From contig JAFGIX010000019.1 in the NCBI GenBank assembly GCA_016929395.1, forward strand, positions 1 through 64,000: a stretch of 64,000 bases of DNA, written 5' to 3'. Each line of letters begins with the position of its first letter. Positions within the stretch are counted from its first letter, which is position 1. Under the pieces are notes generated by a model. The model ran no database searches. It was given only the letters and a program-made list of their open reading frames with translations, and was not told where the DNA came from. Position numbers and translations under genes: made by a program. Below, one piece after another: positions 57,201-64,000 of this stretch. This DNA comes from Candidatus Zymogenus saltonus. Lineage in GTDB: Bacteria > Desulfobacterota > Zymogenia > Zymogenales > Zymogenaceae.

Positions 57201-57268
57201 ATGAGAACCGCTACCGTTATCATATTGACAAGGACGGAATTTTTTACCGAGAATCGAGCTATAGACAT
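54218..57268 (-). CDS. RND-type efflux pump inner-membrane transporter (HAE/AcrB-like)
   Basis: This is the proton-driven pump of a tripartite efflux system. The 1016 residues show the RND layout: first helix (about 9-28), periplasmic porter loop (30-325), helices 2-6 with the proton-relay pair in LGIVVDDAIVVAENFFRY near 400, a second porter loop (about 545-845) and helices 8-12 with AGIGIIALVGIVVNDAIVMV near 925. The membrane adaptor and outer-membrane protein genes lie upstream on the same strand (TolC, adaptor, RND order). Substrates are unknown; hydrophobic compounds are most likely. AAGGAG precedes the ATG. Confidence 0.95.
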   Translation of the reverse strand: MSIARFSVKNSVLVNMITVAVLIMGIYFATKLNREVFPSVDFGYININTTYKGASPEEIENLITVPIEEQIFDVDGIDTITSTSNEGSSAITIKAEAGIEGTKLDQLLNDIKSEVDKVSDLPEDAEDPNVTKREPRFDVITIGIWGDADQEKLRNTADRLKDEIELIKGVSNVDMDGYLDREVWVEVDPRKLDALNLKFSTIINAIKKRNLNLPSGTFDSGEKELMIRSIGEVKGAKDIKNIIVSSYADGVVRVGDVANVAETFEEEESYVRFNGRRAILLDVMKSGSGDVINIAEEVKGIVKNERAHLDEGINISLADDESIYVERRLKTLLLNAALGMMLVILILYAFLDSRVAFWASMGIPFSFLLTIIIMSYAGITLNLLSMFALILVLGIVVDDAIVVAENFFRYREMGYNLTEAVVLGTQEVIMPIIAAIATNIAAFIPLLFISGIMGKFLKTIPFVVIVTLLASLLEAFLILPSHLHDFVKDNVSEANREARAWFNRVRNYYGNLLTSILRRRYLVFSSLVGVAIVTIFFGLFTMKFVFMGSSIAEEFRVSVNLPTDSNLDATDRVIKKVEELILERPKDEISVIMASVGGSSSSYSGRIRVELTEHGYKKIGAETITEELREESDLIAGATSITYRSQRRGPPRGSAVEVSIQGDEFETLQKLSEEFKKELATMKGVVDIEDDYRRGKEEIRFIYDEHTMGSLGLNVNDVSTELRSAFSGGDAGKIMRGTDKIDIIVKYNEYMANLNNLMNFSVSNGNGDRIPIKTFADVSYGDGMLRIYHDDRERTITVSANLVEGQNTSKEINEALIKKFGTRSVKYPGYTFKYGGEYEDTMESILSLLRSLLIAILLIYIILAALFRSYVQPLIIMVTVPFSFIGVVFGLFISNIELSLMAGIGIIALVGIVVNDAIVMVDFINRAREKGTDLYDAVIETGKIRLRPILLTTLTTIGGLFPMAIGIGGREPMLTPMAVSIVWGLAFGVLLTLVIIPCLYLVIEDIKLKIAGRKSR

Positions 57269-57298
57269 TGCGTCGTGTTACTCCTTAAAAGTCACTCC

Positions 57299-58255
57299 TT
57301 AATAGTCTTCCGTAACGACAATCGAAGAATCCTCTTTAAGATTTTCCTTGCCGACAACAACCACCTTCTCCCCGACCTTTATGCCCGAGAGCGCCTCGGC
57401 GCTCTTCTCGTTCACTATCCCGAGGGTAAGGGGACGCTTTTTAGCCTTGTTGCCCTCGACCATGAAACAGTACGGCCCGTCTCTTCCCTGCCTCTCGTAC
57501 ATAAGGGCCTTGGCGGGGATGATCATCACCCCCTCTTTTTCCTCGGTGATTATGAAGATATCCCCGAACATTCCGGCTATGAGGGACGTAATGCCGTCCT
57601 TGAAGAGGAGCTCGACACGGGCGGTGCGGGTGGTCGTATCGAGAACCGGGCTTACCTGGCTTACCTCGCCGATGTAGGCCACGTCCGGGGTGGAGGGGAC
57701 GACGAGCTCCGCCTTCATCCCGACCTTCATAAGAGGAAGCTCATTGTCCGGCACCTTGATCGTCACCGTAATTCCGCGGCCCCCCACGATCAAGGATATG
57801 GCGGTCGTCTCCGTTGCGAGCTCCCCCCTGTCGAGGTAGTTTCGGGCAACGATTCCGGATATGGGTGCCCTGACGGTTACCGGCATGTAATCGTCCCACC
57901 TCTCCTGGCGCTCGAGCGTTGCTATGACGCTCCCCCTACTGACGTAATCCCCCTCCTTGTAGTAGTATTTGATGATCTTTCCCGCCGCGACGCTGAAGAC
58001 CTTGACCTCCTCCTCCGCGTGGATCTCTCCTGAATAGAAGAGGGCGCTCCTTATTTTGCCCAGTTCGACCTCCGCCAGCATTACGGGGACGGCCCTGTCA
58101 GAATCCATCCCCCTTCCCCTCTTGCCGGGCGACTTGGAGGCGAAAAAGGCTATTACCAGAACCACCATCAATAAAAGGACAAGGATGATCCCTATCCTGG
58201 CGTACTTTCTCTTCAATTTATCCAATATTTTTTTGATCAATCTAAAACTCCTCAT
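57299..58255 (-). CDS. RND efflux periplasmic adaptor (HlyD/MFP family)
   Basis: The adaptor links the inner-membrane pump to the TolC channel. Residues 1-40 hold a cytoplasmic basic start and one transmembrane anchor (IGIILVLLLMVVLVIAFFA). The lipoyl-type barrel halves follow (EVKVFSVAAGKIIKYYYKEG about 78-97 and VRAPISGIVARNYLDRGEL about 128-146) with an unusually short helical hairpin between them. The beta-barrel and membrane-proximal domains end with LSGIKVGEKVVVVGKENL. 318 residues is compact for the family. It lies 30 bases before the pump gene. Confidence 0.92.
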   Translation of the reverse strand: MRSFRLIKKILDKLKRKYARIGIILVLLLMVVLVIAFFASKSPGKRGRGMDSDRAVPVMLAEVELGKIRSALFYSGEIHAEEEVKVFSVAAGKIIKYYYKEGDYVSRGSVIATLERQERWDDYMPVTVRAPISGIVARNYLDRGELATETTAISLIVGGRGITVTIKVPDNELPLMKVGMKAELVVPSTPDVAYIGEVSQVSPVLDTTTRTARVELLFKDGITSLIAGMFGDIFIITEEKEGVMIIPAKALMYERQGRDGPYCFMVEGNKAKKRPLTLGIVNEKSAEALSGIKVGEKVVVVGKENLKEDSSIVVTEDY

Positions 58256-58353
58256 CAGAAATCAAAATACTCTTGAAAAAAAATCAACGGCCCCCCCATC
58301 CTCATCCCCCTTTGATCTCGTTTCGGTGGACGGTCGTTCCTCTATAATATCTA

Positions 58354-59697
58354 TCAGTTGGTCGTTCCCTCTCTCCCCAGAAGCTTCCTTATCTGAGAGA
58401 GCGACTTCTCGTGATTGAACAGGGCGGTCAGATAGTTCAGCTTCGCCTCGGTGACCGCCAGGCGCGCGTCTAAAAGCTCCAAAAGGGTGCCGACCCCGTT
58501 TTCGTAGCGGAGCTCCGCGGTCTTCAGGTTTTCCTCTGAGAGCCCTATGTTGTACTCCTGCAGCTTGATTATCTCCTTGGACTCGACAAGGTCGTAGTAG
58601 GCGCTCCTGATGCTGTACTCCATATCCCTCTTTGTGTCTTTAAGCTTGAGCTCGGCCACTTTATACTCCGCGTTCGCCTGTTTCTTCTTGGCCATCGAGA
58701 GGACGAGGTCGGTGATCGGTATCTCAACCACCACGCCCGCCGTGAACTCCCAGTCCGGCTCGTTGAAGCTTATCTTCTCCCATCCGGTCGCGGAGTGGTC
58801 GTAGTTGGCAAAGGCCTTTACCGCCGGGAAGAAATCCCCTATGGCGATATCAACGTTCCTGTCGGCGATCCGCTCGTTCAGCCCCGCGATGTTCCGCTCG
58901 GGGCTTTCGGTCTCGGCGGCGGTAAGAAGCAATTTCAGATCCGCCTCCCTCTCGTAATATTTGAGCTCCCCCTCTATCTCGATCGGCTTTCCCAGGTCGA
59001 TGTCAAGGAGCTTCTTCAGGTCTTCGTAGGCGACGGTAAGGTCGTTCTTCGCCTCGATGAGGGAAGTGCGGGCGTTGATCGCCTCGACCTCTATGCGCAT
59101 TACGTCATACTTCGGGACGAGGCCGTTTCTGTATTTGTCTTCCGTCTTTTCCAGGTTCCTCGTCAAGAGATCCAGCTCCTCCAAACGCATCTCGATCTTC
59201 TTTTTGGCCAGGAGAATCGCGTAAAAGGCGACCTTCGTATCGTAAACCGCCTCGTTTACGGCGATCCTGTACTGCTCTTCAGCGACTTGGAGTTGGAGGT
59301 GCGCGATGTTCAGCCCCCAGATGACCTTCCCTCCCGAAAAGAGGGTGAGGGAGGCGGTGATGCCGAAATCGTATTGATCGTCCGGCTCGTCCAGCGGGGT
59401 GGAAAGCCCGGAAGAGAGACCCGATGCGGAAGTGGTCTCCGGGATCAGGCCAGTGTAGGTGTATTTCGCCTCGGCGTTGACCGAAAGTATGCTCGACCAT
59501 TTCTCGAAGACCACGCCCTTCGCCAGTTTTATCCCCTCCTTGGCCGTAAGGATATCGGATGACCTTTCCATGGCAATCTCTACGCAGTCGTCGAGGGTGT
59601 ATTTGGATACCGGCCCTCCTTCCTGGGCGTAAAGGGGGGCGAAGAGAAAAAAGACGAGGATTAAAGGGGAGAAGAAATTTATAATAACGGTCTTCAT
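58354..59697 (-). CDS. TolC-family outer membrane efflux protein
   Basis: This is the outer-membrane channel of the efflux complex. The 447-residue precursor has a signal peptide (about 1-24, ending LYAQE) and two repeats of the OEP coiled-coil type: SKYTLDDCVEIAMERSSDIL at about 30, LTRNLEKTEDKYRNGLVPKY near 185, then EENLKTAELRYENGVGTLLE near 400, the classic end-of-helix motif. The alpha-helical barrel and beta-barrel segments are of normal length. It heads the operon TolC, adaptor, pump. A 9-bp dyad lies in its leader. Confidence 0.94.
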   Translation of the reverse strand: MKTVIINFFSPLILVFFLFAPLYAQEGGPVSKYTLDDCVEIAMERSSDILTAKEGIKLAKGVVFEKWSSILSVNAEAKYTYTGLIPETTSASGLSSGLSTPLDEPDDQYDFGITASLTLFSGGKVIWGLNIAHLQLQVAEEQYRIAVNEAVYDTKVAFYAILLAKKKIEMRLEELDLLTRNLEKTEDKYRNGLVPKYDVMRIEVEAINARTSLIEAKNDLTVAYEDLKKLLDIDLGKPIEIEGELKYYEREADLKLLLTAAETESPERNIAGLNERIADRNVDIAIGDFFPAVKAFANYDHSATGWEKISFNEPDWEFTAGVVVEIPITDLVLSMAKKKQANAEYKVAELKLKDTKRDMEYSIRSAYYDLVESKEIIKLQEYNIGLSEENLKTAELRYENGVGTLLELLDARLAVTEAKLNYLTALFNHEKSLSQIRKLLGREGTTN

Positions 59698-59717
59698 TTA
59701 AGTGTCCTGAATTTGAA

Positions 59718-59743
59718 CTTCTCGACAATCCTTGGTCGAGAAG
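59718..59743 (-). promoter_or_regulatory. Dyad in the leader of the efflux operon
   Basis: CTTCTCGAC (59718-59726), 8 nt, GTCGAGAAG (59735-59743): a perfect 9-bp inverted repeat, 20 bases before the tolC-like ATG, with AATTTGAA on both outer sides. It could be a repressor operator or an RNA hairpin controlling translation. Confidence 0.55.
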
Positions 59744-59947
59744 AATTTGAAGTATTACACAAAAGGTATTTTTTTTCTAACAGTAGATCAAAAGCAAAAG
59801 CCATTTGACAAAAAATGTTTCAGTATGTTAAACCGCCGACCAAAAGAAAACCTTCGGAAAAACTTCAAAATCTGTTATCAACGACTATTATTTCGATCTT
59901 CTTTCTGTCAGCGGTAAGTAAAAATATCTTCCCCTTTAACAATTTTA

Positions 59948-60005
59948 ACATGTAAAACCTTGTTCGTCACTTTAATATTACATACTTGTACATGCTTTTA
60001 CATGT
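59948..60005 (+). promoter_or_regulatory. ACATGTAAAA / TTTTACATGT inverted repeat upstream of the permease
   Basis: Perfect 10-bp arms (59948-59957 and 59996-60005) with an extra TGTACA half-site at 59987. TGTAAA and TTTACA resemble TyrR half-sites, but the spacing differs from the N6 known for TyrR. A TATAAT at 60048-60053 follows. The rest of 59744-60165 shows no gene. Confidence 0.35.
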
Positions 60006-60165
60006 CTCGGCGGCTCAAATAATTATACTGCCATTCAAAATACATGATATAATAGGCGCGCCTCACATATCGATATATCGGCGGGCCAGATACAAAGCCC
60101 TTGACGGTGAGATATATTGCGGTGCTATATTTTTACTGTTGCTTCCCTTCGGATACTCAAAATTC

Positions 60166-60220
60166 GAGGGGGGCTTTTTATGGCTTGACGTACCCCCTCT
60201 TTTCCTGTTATCAAGGGGGT
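60166..60220 (+). promoter_or_regulatory. Terminator/antiterminator leader of the permease gene
   Basis: GAGGGGG (60166-60172) pairs with CCCCCTC (60193-60199), followed by TTTT, as an intrinsic terminator. The same ACCCCC (60192-60197) can instead pair with GGGGGT (60215-60220). The two folds are mutually exclusive, as in attenuation, and lie 40 bases before the start codon. Confidence 0.5.
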
Positions 60221-60261
60221 AAATTAAATCAATTTTCGTACGTATTTTTAAGGAGGTAATT

Positions 60262-61416
60262 GTGACCGGAGATAAAAAAGACCTCACTTTTTTTGAGGCC
60301 ACGGCCATCGTTACGGGCTACGGCGTGGGCGCTGGGATAATGGCTGTGCCCTATCTTGCCTCTCTGAGCGGTCTCATCCCGCTCCTCGGGCTTCTTGTCA
60401 TAGGGTACGGGATCAGTCTTCTGCTGCACCTTATGATAGTCGAGATGATGATGCGCGATGACGAGACGACGCAGCTGGTGGAGCTTTTAGGGAAGTACCT
60501 CTTCAGGGGGACCATAGGGAAGATATTCCTCTGGATATTCTTCGTGCTGATCGCCGTCGCCTTTGTCGGCACCCTGACCATATACATTGTCGGGGGCGGG
60601 GAGATATTGAATGAGATTATCGGCATCCCACTCTGGGTCGGGGAGATCATAGTCTATCTACTGGCGGCGGCGGTGGTCTTTTTCGGTCTGAAGGTCGTGG
60701 GGATAAGCGAGAAATACGCAATCCTTGCCATAACCTTGGTGGTGCTGTGCCTTACAATACTTTCGCTTCGACTTCCCACCTTCTCCCTCGATTTCGCAAC
60801 CGTCGGCGGGGTAAAGGAGGGGCTGGCGCTCTTCGGAATGATAATGTTCAGCTTCTGGTCGTTCTTCTCCGTGCCCCAGGCGGTGGAGGGTCTTCAGTGG
60901 AACAAGAAGCTGGCGCCGAAGGCGGTTGTTTACGGGATCGGGATTACGTTTGTCTTTATAGTGTTTGTGTCGCTGATGGCGATGGGGGCGTCCAAGGAGG
61001 TGACCGTGATAGCGATACTCGGCTGGACCGAGGCGATCGGCCCAATGGTGAAAATCTTGGGATCCATCTTTATACTACTGGCAATGCTGACGAGTTTCTG
61101 GTCGGTTTCGCTGGCGCTTTCGGTGGTTCTCCAGGAGAGACTGGGGTGGGGCGAGAGGCTGGCGTGGGTAATTGCCACCGTTCCGTCCCTGATTTTGGCC
61201 TTTTCGGGGCTGACCGGCTTCCTCGGGTTTTTGCGCTTTACGGGCGGGGTCATCGCGATATTGGCGGCGATCCTCATGGTCCCGGCTTATCTCTCCACCA
61301 AGAAGCGCGGAGTGAACAAAAATCCGGAGTGGACGATGGGGGTCTTCGGGCACTGGATATTCCTCGCAATAGTGATAATAGGCTACATCTTGACAGCAGT
61401 GGGGAACTCCGTTTAA
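60262..61416 (+). CDS. Amino acid permease (aromatic/HAAAP-like)
   Basis: This 384-residue inner-membrane transporter has about eleven helices and a short soluble start (MTGDKKDLTFFEATAIVTGYG). The first helix carries the glycine-rich break GVGAGIMAVPYLAS typical for proton- or sodium-coupled amino acid permeases of the AAAP/HAAAP group (TyrP, Mtr, SdaC). A tryptophan-rich helix GMIMFSFWSFFSVPQAVEG lies near 190. The substrate is probably an aromatic or hydroxy amino acid. GTG start with AAGGAGG. The leader has a terminator/antiterminator pair. GTPase-like gene follows after 34 bases. Confidence 0.85.
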   Translation: MTGDKKDLTFFEATAIVTGYGVGAGIMAVPYLASLSGLIPLLGLLVIGYGISLLLHLMIVEMMMRDDETTQLVELLGKYLFRGTIGKIFLWIFFVLIAVAFVGTLTIYIVGGGEILNEIIGIPLWVGEIIVYLLAAAVVFFGLKVVGISEKYAILAITLVVLCLTILSLRLPTFSLDFATVGGVKEGLALFGMIMFSFWSFFSVPQAVEGLQWNKKLAPKAVVYGIGITFVFIVFVSLMAMGASKEVTVIAILGWTEAIGPMVKILGSIFILLAMLTSFWSVSLALSVVLQERLGWGERLAWVIATVPSLILAFSGLTGFLGFLRFTGGVIAILAAILMVPAYLSTKKRGVNKNPEWTMGVFGHWIFLAIVIIGYILTAVGNSV

Positions 61417-61450
61417 AATAATTCGACAATATCATCCATTGAGGGAGTAA

Positions 61451-62806
61451 ATGCGTAAGAGAGTCATAATCCTCGGCGCCGCAGGCAGGGATTTTCACAA
61501 CTTCAACGTCAGGTTCAGGGACGACGATAGTTTTGAGGTGGTCGCCTTCACCGCGGCCCAGATTCCGAACATCGAGGGGAGGGTCTACCCGAAAGAGCTT
61601 TCGGGGAGGCTATATCCGGACGGGATACCGATATACGAGGAGGGGAGGCTGGAGGAGCTGATCGTGGATCAAAAGATCGACATCGCCGTCTTCTCCTACA
61701 GCGACGTCCCCCACACCCACGTGATGCACATCGCGTCGAGGATTACCGCATCCGGGGCGGATTTCGTGCTGCTTGACGCCGTCTCCACCATGATACCGTC
61801 CAAGAGGGACGTCGTATCGGTGACGGCGGTGCGCACCGGCTGCGGGAAGAGCCAGACCAGCAGGATGATCTGCGATATCCTCAAGGATATGGGAAAGAAG
61901 GTCGTGGCGATAAGACACCCGATGCCCTACGGGGATTTGAAGAAGCAGATGGTTCAGCGATTTTCGGAGTACTCCGATTTCGAGAAATACGGGGTCACCA
62001 TCGAGGAGCGGGAGGAGTACGAGCCGATGGTCGAGAGGGGGATCGTCGTTTACGCGGGCGTCGATTACGGAAAGATCCTCGAGGAGGCGGAGAAAGAGGC
62101 GGAAGTGGTTGTCTGGGACGGGGGAAACAACGACACGCCCTTTCTGAAGCCGGATCTCAACGTGGTCATCTTCGATCCTCACCGGGCCGGGCACGAGCTT
62201 CTCTATCACCCGGGGGAGACAAATTTAAGGATGTGCGACGTTGCGGTGATAAACAAGGTGGATACTGCAACCGACGAGGGCGTGAATACGGTGAGGAAAA
62301 ACATAGAGGCGATAAACCAGAAGGCCAAGATCATCTATGCCGAGTCGCCTGTCTCCATGGACAACCCGGAGATGGTTAAGGGTAAGAGGGTATTGGTCGT
62401 TGAGGACGGCCCGACGGTGACCCACGGCGAGATGGGATTCGGCGCGGGGATAATCGCCGCCGAGACCTACGGGGCCGCGGAGATAGTCGATCCCAGGCCC
62501 TTCTCTGTGGATTCGATCCGCGGGGTCTACGAAAAATATCCGCACTTGGGAAAGAGTGGGGATTCGGGGAATGACGGAAAGAGCCAAAGGATGCCCCTTC
62601 CGGCGATGGGGTACGGAGCCGATCAGATGGAAGACCTCGAAGAGACTATCAACTCCGCCGACTGTGATCTGGTGATCTTTGCGACCCCGATAGACCTGAC
62701 GAGGATAATCAATATAAAGAAGCCTACGGTCAGGGTCCGCTATTCCTACCGGGACTCAGGATCGCCCACGATCGTCGATATTCTTAATGAGAAGTTCGGC
62801 GGATAG
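61451..62806 (+). CDS. COG2403-type GTPase, cyclic 2,3-diphosphoglycerate synthetase-like
   Basis: The 451-residue protein belongs to the predicted GTPases related to cDPG synthetase. It starts with a Rossmann-like domain (RVIILGAAGRDFHNFNVRFR, 4-23), then a P-loop VRTGCGKSQTSRMICDIL near 128-145, WDGGNNDTPFLKPD near 218, and the N-K-x-D element VINKVDTA near 262, which fits GTP specificity. The family frequently neighbours carbamate kinase, as here (67 bases). The reaction is not known: the first domain may bind a nucleotide while the second transfers phosphate to a small molecule. Confidence 0.85.
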   Translation: MRKRVIILGAAGRDFHNFNVRFRDDDSFEVVAFTAAQIPNIEGRVYPKELSGRLYPDGIPIYEEGRLEELIVDQKIDIAVFSYSDVPHTHVMHIASRITASGADFVLLDAVSTMIPSKRDVVSVTAVRTGCGKSQTSRMICDILKDMGKKVVAIRHPMPYGDLKKQMVQRFSEYSDFEKYGVTIEEREEYEPMVERGIVVYAGVDYGKILEEAEKEAEVVVWDGGNNDTPFLKPDLNVVIFDPHRAGHELLYHPGETNLRMCDVAVINKVDTATDEGVNTVRKNIEAINQKAKIIYAESPVSMDNPEMVKGKRVLVVEDGPTVTHGEMGFGAGIIAAETYGAAEIVDPRPFSVDSIRGVYEKYPHLGKSGDSGNDGKSQRMPLPAMGYGADQMEDLEETINSADCDLVIFATPIDLTRIINIKKPTVRVRYSYRDSGSPTIVDILNEKFGG

Positions 62807-62873
62807 ACGCTCAAGACCTCTTCCTTTGAGGTCTTCGGCGCCAGTAGATTGAAACCGATTTTCGGGGGAAGTT

Positions 62874-63845
62874 ATGGACGGGACAGGGGGGGGCAAGAGG
62901 GCGGTGGTTGCCTTGGGCGGAAACGCCATCATCAGGGAGGGGGAGGAGGGGAGGATAGACCAGCAGTTCAGGAACACCCGTATCTCCCTCTCAGGGGTGG
63001 TTCGGCTGATAAAGGAGGGGTGGGAAGTGCTCATCACCCACGGCAACGGCCCCCAGGTCGGAAACCGCCTCCTGTCAAACGAGATGGCCCACGAGATGGT
63101 CCCGAACCTCCCCCTGGGCGTCCTCTGCGGGGACACCGAGGGCGCCATGGGATATATGATCCAGCAGAGCCTCGTCAACAAGCTTATCTACCACTCGATA
63201 AAGAGTTCGGTCGTTACCGTCATTACCCAGACCGAGGTCGATATCGACGACATGTCGATGAGAAATCCAACAAAGCCGATCGGTCCGTTCTATTCGAAGG
63301 AGGAGTCGGAGAAGCTCGAGAGGGAGGAGGGATGGCGGTTCGTGGAGGATTCCGGGAGGGGTTACAGACAGGTGGTTCCCTCCCCGTATCCGATCGATAT
63401 TATCGAAATAGATGTCATCAAAAGCCTTCTTGGGATGGGCGTGATAGTGATCGCCCTCGGCGGCGGGGGGATCCCCGTCATGAGGCAGCCGGACGGCACC
63501 CTTGAGGGTGTGGACGGGATCATCGACAAGGATTTGGCGTCGAGCCTGGCCGGGCGGAAGATCGGAGCCTCGCTCTTCGTTATGGTGACGGGGGTTGAGA
63601 AGGTGGCCCTGAACTACGGAAAGCCGAATCAGAAAAATATCGATAAGATGACCGTCTCCGAGGCGGTGGGGTATCTCGACGGGGGGCATTTCCCCCCGGG
63701 CAGCATGGGGCCGAAGATCAGGGCGGCGGTGGAGTTTTTGGAGGGGGGGGAGGGGGGAGAGGGCAGCGGGGTGATTATCACGTCGCCGGAAGGGCTTTCC
63801 GGGGCCGTTTTTGGAGGCGCCGGGACGACCATCGTAAAAGATTAA
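62874..63845 (+). CDS. arcC: Carbamate kinase
   Basis: ArcC makes ATP and carbamate from carbamoyl phosphate and ADP, the last step of arginine, agmatine, creatinine or purine fermentation. The 323 residues show the amino acid kinase fold: VVALGGNAIIREGEEGRIDQ near 10, LITHGNGPQVGNRLL near 52, GRGYRQVVPSPYP near 162, ALGGGGIPVMR near 195, VDGIIDKDLASSLA near 212 and FPPGSMGPKIRAAVEFL near 275. A short Gly-rich insert (GGEGGEG) lies near 292. No arcA or arcB is in the window, so the carbamoyl phosphate source is unclear; the GTPase-like gene and permease upstream suggest a nitrogen compound. Confidence 0.95.
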   Translation: MDGTGGGKRAVVALGGNAIIREGEEGRIDQQFRNTRISLSGVVRLIKEGWEVLITHGNGPQVGNRLLSNEMAHEMVPNLPLGVLCGDTEGAMGYMIQQSLVNKLIYHSIKSSVVTVITQTEVDIDDMSMRNPTKPIGPFYSKEESEKLEREEGWRFVEDSGRGYRQVVPSPYPIDIIEIDVIKSLLGMGVIVIALGGGGIPVMRQPDGTLEGVDGIIDKDLASSLAGRKIGASLFVMVTGVEKVALNYGKPNQKNIDKMTVSEAVGYLDGGHFPPGSMGPKIRAAVEFLEGGEGGEGSGVIITSPEGLSGAVFGGAGTTIVKD

Positions 63846-63886
63846 ATGGGGTATTTCTTATAGGTTTTCAAAAGGATGGGTGGATC

Positions 63887-64000
63887 ATGAAAATTCTATT
63901 TTTGGGCGGGGCGGGTGACATGGCGGTCACCATGCTCGATTTGATGAAAGACGAAGTGGAGGTCAAGGAGGTCACCATCTGCGACCTGGACGGCGACAAG
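63887..64000 (+). CDS. Saccharopine dehydrogenase-like NAD(P)-binding protein (partial, runs off the window)
   Basis: Only the first 38 codons are seen. MKILFLGGAGDMAVTMLDLM carries the Rossmann G-x-G-x-x-G/A pattern, and VTICDLDGDK ends strand 2 with the acidic dinucleotide-specificity region. This is the start of the saccharopine dehydrogenase/homospermidine synthase family. It follows carbamate kinase by 41 bases and probably belongs to the same operon. The catalytic part lies beyond 64000. Confidence 0.65.
   Translation, partial: MKILFLGGAGDMAVTMLDLMKDEVEVKEVTICDLDGDK

Noticed and set aside
56345-58033. 562-codon open frame antisense to the RND pump and adaptor
   Set aside because: Same shadow effect; runs across two unrelated real genes on the other strand.

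Overview
The window looks like a chromosomal contig of a GC-rich, anaerobic-type bacterium, most likely a Desulfobacterota (Deltaproteobacteria-like) lineage. This is inferred from gene content and order (pheA-hisC-aroF-aroA-cmk-rpsA-sppA, carA-carB, guaB-guaA-dnaE-accA, DUF35/thiolase-fold operons, a UPF0280 protein), frequent GTG/TTG starts, and a probable selenoprotein. No taxonomic marker was searched. I see no phage, insertion sequence or CRISPR array. A tRNA-Gln gene with a decayed second copy of its 3' end, and two AT-rich islands (the left edge and about 48.6-52.4 kb), are the main signs of transfer.

Layout. 1-3.1 kb: truncated AT-rich acyltransferase, TPR protein, palindromic repeats, tRNA-Gln(CUG), AIM24-family protein and a 57-residue membrane protein. 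3.2-7.6 kb: carAB on the minus strand, with a promoter and dyad shared with a divergent run of HD phosphohydrolase, dual-specificity phosphatase, GNAT acetyltransferase and a membrane protein. 10.3-11.9 kb: an 11-bp-phased repeat array, a PAS/Cys-ribbon protein, an inverted repeat, terminators and a small membrane-protein gene with a one-base frameshift. 12-15.3 kb: an operon of two thiolase-fold proteins, both lacking the usual nucleophilic cysteine, flanked by two DUF35 zinc-ribbon/OB proteins. 15.6-25.4 kb: 3D-domain protein, aromatic amino acid genes (no tyrA), cmk, rpsA and sppA. 25.4-39.9 kb: secretin-like fragment, coiled-coil protein, nfo, crotonase, cyclic-nucleotide-binding protein, Ppx/GppA, guaB, guaA, dnaE, accA, cysE and a UPF0280 protein.

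40-46 kb (minus): small lipoprotein, kdsC-like phosphatase, tandem-domain ThyX-like protein and an ABC sugar-type importer without an ATPase. 46-48.6 kb: two related small membrane proteins, an XRE-type regulator and a DUF4332 protein. 49-52.4 kb: an AT-rich MarR / amidohydrolase / aconitase X / swivel operon. 52.5-53.9 kb: an FAD/NAD-dependent CoA-disulfide-reductase/NADH-oxidase family gene with an in-frame TGA exactly at its active-site cysteine and a SECIS-like hairpin just downstream. This is the most striking locus. 54-59.7 kb: RND tripartite efflux operon. 60-64 kb: amino acid permease behind a terminator/antiterminator leader, then a COG2403-type GTPase, carbamate kinase and the start of a saccharopine-dehydrogenase-like protein.

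A pattern running across the window is that many intergenic gaps begin, just after a stop codon, with a G-run-rich tract on the coding strand. In two places this grows into degenerate 17-20-bp tandem repeats.
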